9,166 bases of DNA from an uncultured Parabacteroides sp. Its GTDB lineage: Bacteria; Bacteroidota; Bacteroidia; Bacteroidales; Tannerellaceae. Positions 6,016 through 9,166 of the stretch are shown here, piece by piece. The DNA is taken from assembly GCA_900547435.1 (NCBI GenBank), contig URGO01000126.1:1-9166 (forward strand). Direction: 5' to 3'. How positions within the stretch are numbered: the stretch's first letter is position 1; each line of letters opens with the position of its first letter. Position numbers and translations under genes: made by a program. The notes under the pieces are model-generated. The model saw only the letters and a list, made by a program, of their open reading frames with translations, was not told where the DNA came from and did not search any database.

Positions 6016-6990
6016 ATGGAGAAGCCTTATGTAGTGGGTATCGATATAGGCGGTACCAACACGGTTTTCGGCGTAGTAGATGCGCGTGGAACTATTTTGT
6101 ATAGCAGTTCTATCAAGACTGGTAAATATACAGACATTAATGATTATGTAACTGCGTTGGGAGACGGTCTGAAAAATGTTATTGATCAGGCTGGCGGTCC
6201 GGAAAAGATTAAAGGTATTGGTATCGGTGCACCAAATGGAAATTTCTTTAACGGTTGCATCGAATTTGCTCCCAATTTGCCCTGGAAAGGTATTGTCCCA
6301 TTGGCTCAATTGATTAGCGAGTATCTGGGTGGTATTCCTGTAGCATTGACAAACGATGCCAATGCAGCGGCTATCGGAGAAATGACTTATGGTGCTGCTC
6401 GTGGTATGAAAGATTTTATTGTTATCACATTGGGTACAGGTGTTGGTAGCGGTATTGTAATTGGTGGTAACTTGGTTTATGGACACGATGGTTTTGCGGG
6501 TGAATTAGGTCATGTGATAGTACGTCGTAATAATGGACGCCCTTGCGGCTGTGGCCGTCAGGGATGTTTGGAGGCGTATGCTTCGGCTACAGGTGTGGCT
6601 CGTACGGCTCGCGAATTCTTGGAAATCCGTAAAGATGAAAGTTTGCTCCGCGATTTGGATCCTTCGGAAATAACCTCTAAGGATGTTTATGATGCAGCGA
6701 TGAAGAACGATAAGATGGCATTGGAAATTTTTGAATTTACCGGTACTATCTTAGGTGAGGCATTTGCTGATTTCGTGGCTTTCTCAAGTCCGGAGGCTAT
6801 TATTCTGTTCGGTGGTTTGGCTAAATCGGGCGATTTGATTATGAATCCGATTAAGCGTGCTATGGAGAAGAATATCTTGAAGATTTATGAAGGAAAGACT
6901 AAGTTGTTGTTCTCTCAGCTGAAGGAAAGTGATGCAGCCGTATTGGGCGCAAGTGCATTAGGCTGGGAAGTTAAAGATCAGCAAGCTTAA
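6016..6990 (+). CDS. ROK-family sugar kinase, probable glucokinase
   Basis: This 324 aa protein fits the size of ROK kinases, which phosphorylate hexoses with ATP. The N-terminal phosphate-binding loop is GIDIGGTNT (8-16). The catalytic base is D114 in TNDANAAA. The second ATP-binding region includes LGTGVGSGIV (139-148). The sugar and zinc site is present: E163 and H166 (GELGH), then C177, C179 and C184 in CGCGRQGC, followed by E186. No N-terminal helix-turn-helix is present, so it is an enzyme rather than a ROK repressor. Glucokinase is the most likely activity, since E163, H166 and E186 fit hexose-binding ROK kinases. Fructose, mannose or N-acetyl amino sugars are not excluded. It has its own promoter and is followed by a strong hairpin before the Nudix gene. 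Confidence 0.9.
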   Translation: MEKPYVVGIDIGGTNTVFGVVDARGTILYSSSIKTGKYTDINDYVTALGDGLKNVIDQAGGPEKIKGIGIGAPNGNFFNGCIEFAPNLPWKGIVPLAQLISEYLGGIPVALTNDANAAAIGEMTYGAARGMKDFIVITLGTGVGSGIVIGGNLVYGHDGFAGELGHVIVRRNNGRPCGCGRQGCLEAYASATGVARTAREFLEIRKDESLLRDLDPSEITSKDVYDAAMKNDKMALEIFEFTGTILGEAFADFVAFSSPEAIILFGGLAKSGDLIMNPIKRAMEKNILKIYEGKTKLLFSQLKESDAAVLGASALGWEVKDQQA

Positions 6991-7010
6991 TCGTAAATAA
7001 TACTGGTTGA

Positions 7011-7048
7011 TGCGCAGATAAAGCGGAAGTTTTCGCTTTATCTGCGTG
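7011..7048 (+). terminator. Strong hairpin between ROK kinase and Nudix genes
   Basis: CGCAGATAAAGCG (7013-7025) pairs perfectly with CGCTTTATCTGCG (7034-7046) around an 8-base loop, and two G-U pairs extend the base. The stem is long and partly GC-rich, but what follows is TGTTATTATATATATA rather than a T run. It is therefore either an inefficient terminator or a 3' end stabilising or processing hairpin. It lies 20 bases after the kinase stop and 17 before the Nudix ATG. Confidence 0.5.
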
Positions 7049-7065
7049 TTATTATATATATAGGT

Positions 7066-7611
7066 ATGGAGCAGCAAATTCATCCTTTGCACCAATTCGT
7101 TTATTGTCCGATTTGCGGACATCAGACATTTGTTGAACGCAATGCGAAAGCCAAGGCATGTACGCATTGCGGTTTTGTATATTATTTCAACCCATCATCA
7201 GCCGTGGCTTGCTTTATCCGGAATGAAAAAGGAGAATTGCTTTTAGTGCGCCGTGGCAAAGATCCCGGAAAAGGCACATTGGATTTGCCGGGCGGGTTTG
7301 TGGATATGTATGAGAATGGGGAGGAGGCGGCCGCTCGTGAGGTCAAAGAGGAAACAGGTTTGGATATTCATAATTGCCATTACCTTTTCTCGATTCCCAA
7401 TATTTATCCTTATAAAGGATTTGTAGTGCATACTTTGGATATGTTTTTCGAATGTACGGTTAAGGACTTCTTAGGCGCAAAAGCAGATGATGATGCGGAA
7501 GAGATTGTTGTTTGTCGTCCTGAGGAACTTTCTCCTGTTGAATTTGGGCTTGATTCTATTCGCAAGGCCGTCGAACGGTTTCTTAAAGAAAAAACTCGTC
7601 ATAAAAAGTAG
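7066..7611 (+). CDS. Zinc-ribbon Nudix hydrolase
   Basis: This 181 aa protein joins two modules. An N-terminal zinc ribbon has cysteines C14 and C17 (YCPICG) and C32 and C35 (ACTHCG). A Nudix domain covers about residues 44-175. The Nudix box fits GX5EX7REUXEEXGU exactly: G77, E83, then R91-E92-V93-K94-E95-E96-T97-G98-L99. These glutamates bind the metal that drives cleavage of nucleoside diphosphates linked to another moiety. A zinc ribbon before a Nudix domain also occurs in NAD pyrophosphatase (NudC), but this protein is shorter and I do not see the NudC signature after the box. An ADP-ribose, NAD-like or nucleotide-sugar substrate is a guess. No promoter is seen in the 75-base gap after the ROK kinase, so it may be expressed by read-through past the hairpin. 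Confidence 0.9.
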   Translation: MEQQIHPLHQFVYCPICGHQTFVERNAKAKACTHCGFVYYFNPSSAVACFIRNEKGELLLVRRGKDPGKGTLDLPGGFVDMYENGEEAAAREVKEETGLDIHNCHYLFSIPNIYPYKGFVVHTLDMFFECTVKDFLGAKADDDAEEIVVCRPEELSPVEFGLDSIRKAVERFLKEKTRHKK

Positions 7612-7620
7612 GTTGGATGT

Positions 7621-7650
7621 TTTGTATTTCAAATAATATCCGTACCTTTG
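7621..7650 (+). promoter_or_regulatory. Predicted promoter of the rplM operon
   Basis: TTTG at 7621-7624 and TACCTTTG at 7643-7650 match both Bacteroidetes promoter elements, separated by 18 bases. The -33 element begins only 10 bases after the Nudix stop. Transcription from here would give a leader of about 115 bases before rplM, long enough to hold regulatory structure. Confidence 0.75.
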
Positions 7651-7695
7651 CAAGCCGATTATTATCAAATTGTACTAAAAGTTTAGTTCTTAGGA

Positions 7696-7727
7696 CTTTG
7701 TTGCATCATGTGTCCGGTGTGGCAAAG
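7696..7727 (+). promoter_or_regulatory. Leader hairpin of the rplM-rpsI operon
   Basis: CTTTGTTGCATC (7696-7707) pairs along its full 12 bases with GGTGTGGCAAAG (7716-7727), using four G-U pairs and no mismatch, closed by the 8-base loop ATGTGTCC. It lies in the middle of the predicted 5' leader. AAAGT (7678-7682) can instead pair with ACTTT (7695-7699), which would compete with the base of this stem. No U tract follows, so it is not a simple terminator. In E. coli rplM-rpsI is autoregulated by L13, so a similar role here is possible but unproven. Confidence 0.55.
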
Positions 7728-7770
7728 GAATAAGGTAGTTTTATTTATTAATTTATTAAACATTTAAGCA

Positions 7771-8226
7771 GTGGATACTTTAAGTTTTAAGACCATTTCT
7801 GCAAACAAAGCAACTGTAAACAAAGAATGGGTCATTGTTGACGCTGAGGGCCAGTCTTTGGGTCGTCTTTGTGCAAAAGTAGCGAAACTTTTGCGCGGTA
7901 AGTATAAACCTAATTTTACTCCGCACGTTGATTGTGGTGATAATGTGATTATCATCAATGCAGAAAAAGTTGTTCTGACTGGTAAGAAGTGGAACGACCG
8001 TATTTATTTGAGATACACCGGTTATCCTGGTGGTCAGATTGAGTACACTCCGGCAGATCTGATGAAGAAAGGCCCGAGTTATCTGTATAGAAAAGTGGTT
8101 AAAGGTATGTTGCCTAAAAATCGTCTGGGTGCAAAGCTGTTGAATAATCTGTATGTTTATGCAGGAACAGAACACAAGCACGCGGCTCAACAGCCTAAGT
8201 CAATCGATATTAACTCTTATAAATAA
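7771..8226 (+). CDS. rplM: 50S ribosomal protein L13
   Basis: This 151 aa protein is a core component of the large ribosomal subunit that binds 23S rRNA early in assembly. Recognisable L13 blocks are VIVDAEGQSLGRLCAKVAKLLRGK (described by position: 21-44), the GDNVIIINAEKVVLTG strand (56-71), YTGYPGG (82-88) and KGMLPKNRLGAKLL (111-124). Translation starts at a GTG at 7771: no in-frame ATG fits, and the DTLSFKTISANKATV start is typical of Bacteroidales L13. No Shine-Dalgarno sequence precedes it; the leader just upstream is A/T-rich. The stop is only 5 bases before rpsI, the conserved order in bacteria. Expression is probably high, driven by the promoter at 7621-7650. Confidence 0.98.
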   Translation: MDTLSFKTISANKATVNKEWVIVDAEGQSLGRLCAKVAKLLRGKYKPNFTPHVDCGDNVIIINAEKVVLTGKKWNDRIYLRYTGYPGGQIEYTPADLMKKGPSYLYRKVVKGMLPKNRLGAKLLNNLYVYAGTEHKHAAQQPKSIDINSYK

Positions 8227-8231
8227 AGACA

Positions 8232-8618
8232 ATGGAAGTAGTAAACGCAATAGGTAGACGTAAAGCGGCAGTCGCTCGTGTTTACGTTAGCGAAGGTTCA
8301 GGAAAAATTACAATCAACGACCGTGATCTTGCAAATTACTTTCCTTCTTCAATTCTGCAGTTTGTTGTAAAACAGCCGTTGGCAAAATTGAATGTTGTAG
8401 AACAGTATGATGTTAAGATTAACTTGGTAGGTGGCGGATTCAAAGGTCAGGCTGAAGCAGCTCGTTTGGGTATTGCTCGTGCTTTAGTTAAAATAAATCC
8501 GGAGGACAAAGCTACTCTGCGTGCAGAAGGCTTCATTACTCGTGATGCTCGTACTGTTGAACGTAAGAAACCGGGTCGTCCGAAAGCTCGCAAGAGATTC
8601 CAGTTCAGTAAACGTTAA
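8232..8618 (+). CDS. rpsI: 30S ribosomal protein S9
   Basis: This 128 aa protein belongs to the head of the small ribosomal subunit, where its C-terminal tail reaches the P-site tRNA. The family blocks are GRRKAAVARVYV (8-19), GGGFKGQAEAARLGIARAL (described by position: about 67-85) and the basic tail ERKKPGRPKARKRFQFSKR (110-128), which ends in the conserved SKR. It starts 5 bases after rplM and is surely cotranscribed with it. The next gene, rpsB, begins 201 bases later. Confidence 0.98.
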   Translation: MEVVNAIGRRKAAVARVYVSEGSGKITINDRDLANYFPSSILQFVVKQPLAKLNVVEQYDVKINLVGGGFKGQAEAARLGIARALVKINPEDKATLRAEGFITRDARTVERKKPGRPKARKRFQFSKR

Positions 8619-8622
8619 TCAA

Positions 8623-8706
8623 GAGGCAACAAGTTTGATAGGCAACAGGTTGACAAAGTTTATTGTTTTTTCCTTGTTACCTCGTCAACTGGAACCTTGT
8701 CATCTG
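8623..8706 (+). promoter_or_regulatory. Imperfect inverted repeat in the rpsI-rpsB spacer
   Basis: The two halves of this spacer are complementary over about 35 bases each (8623-8658 and 8672-8706), with interruptions. The clearest pairs are ACAAG region 8629-8633 with 8696-8700, and GTTGAC (8649-8654) with GTCAAC (8684-8689). AACAAG (8628-8633) can alternatively pair fully with CTTGTT (8673-8678), so mutually exclusive folds exist. GGCAACA occurs twice 16 bases apart in the left half (8625-8631, 8641-8647). A six-T run (8666-8671) lies in the central loop. No reading frame of note crosses it. It may be an rpsB leader element, an attenuator or an intergenic repeat. The remaining spacer (8707-8819) shows no promoter I can support. 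Confidence 0.5.
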
Positions 8707-8819
8707 AAAAGGCGTTTAGTATCTAAATCGACAGGATTCTTTTTATATGTTGATGTATGGGAAGACTACCTGAAGATTGTGTAAACAAAAAGAATGTAAA
8801 CGAATTAAGAAAGAAAACA

Positions 8820-9166
8820 ATGTCAAGAGTAAATTTTGATCAGTTATTAGAGGCAGGTGTTCACTTCGGACACTTAAAGAGAAAGTGGAATCCTGCTATG
8901 GCTCCTTATATTTTCATGGAGCGCAATGGTATTCATATCATTGACCTGTATAAAACAGTTGCTAAAGTAGATGAAGCAGCAGAGGTATTGAAGAATCTTG
9001 CTAAACAAGGTAAAAAAGTACTTTTTGTTGCAACAAAGAAACAAGCTAAACAAATTGTCGCTGAAAAGGCTGCATCAGTAGGTATGCCTTACGTTATCGA
9101 ACGTTGGCCGGGTGGTATGTTGACTAACTTCCCGACTATCCGTAAAGCTATCAAGAAGATGGCTAC
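8820..9166 (+). CDS. rpsB: 30S ribosomal protein S2 (partial, cut by window end)
   Basis: The first 115 residues are present and the frame is open to the window edge. S2 binds late to the small subunit near the mRNA exit side and is needed to recruit S1 in bacteria that have it. Diagnostic segments are LEAGVHFGHLKRKWNPAMAPYI (described by position: 10-31), NGIHIIDLYKT (36-46), VLFVATKKQA (67-76) and ERWPGGMLTNF (94-104). The ATG at 8820 gives the expected MSRVNFDQLLEAG start. It follows rpsI on the same strand after 201 bases. tsf is commonly next in bacteria, but it is outside the window. Confidence 0.97.
   Translation, partial: MSRVNFDQLLEAGVHFGHLKRKWNPAMAPYIFMERNGIHIIDLYKTVAKVDEAAEVLKNLAKQGKKVLFVATKKQAKQIVAEKAASVGMPYVIERWPGGMLTNFPTIRKAIKKMA

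Noticed and set aside
5950..6486. Minus-strand open frame opposite the ROK kinase
   Set aside because: It is antisense to the conserved ROK ATP and sugar motifs, and its translation is rich in Asn/Thr/Ile with no family features.
8521..8784. Plus-strand 87-codon frame overlapping the end of rpsI and the spacer
   Set aside because: It begins inside rpsI in another frame and reads through the inverted repeat. The protein has no family features and there is no start signal.

Overview
The window looks like an ordinary chromosomal core region of a Bacteroidales bacterium, most like Bacteroides or Parabacteroides. Three things point there: protein sequences (L13 with a DTLSFKTISANKATV-type start, the FKBP pair with FKBP_N domains, an SPII lipoprotein), promoters of the Bacteroidetes type (exact TAnnTTTG -7 boxes upstream of five genes), and A-rich leaders mostly lacking a Shine-Dalgarno sequence. 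The genus is inferred from memory of families, not from a search. I see no mobile element, CRISPR array, prophage or defence locus.

Layout. Positions 1-110 hold a plus-strand tRNA-Asn(GUU) and a palindromic terminator. From 111 to 4866 everything is on the minus strand. Read in transcription order it is: a cytosolic FKBP prolyl isomerase (4866-4282), a lipoprotein FKBP paralogue (4222-3518), a strong terminator, an Lrp/AsnC regulator (3348-2878), a terminator-like hairpin, a secreted subtilisin-like protease (2799-1426) and xseA (1445-111), whose start overlaps the protease gene by 20 bases. A divergent intergenic region (4867-5128) carries a promoter on each strand and four 22-bp dyad repeats. 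From 5129 onward all genes are on the plus strand: a metallo-beta-lactamase-fold hydrolase, a ROK sugar kinase, a zinc-ribbon Nudix hydrolase, and the ribosomal protein run rplM-rpsI-rpsB, with rpsB cut by the window end.

How the genes relate. The two FKBPs probably form one transcript giving folding helpers on both sides of the inner membrane. The ROK kinase and Nudix protein may share a transcript across a strong hairpin that lacks a T tract. rplM and rpsI form a tight operon behind a clear promoter and a structured leader; rpsB follows after a 201-base spacer rich in complementary segments.

I did not find a clearly new system. The items most worth a second look are non-coding: the 22-bp dyad array at 4979-5066, the rplM leader hairpin at 7696-7727, and the inverted-repeat spacer before rpsB. 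One coding oddity is XseA, which has Asn where E. coli XseA has Asp241. No stretch over 300 bases lacks a gene.
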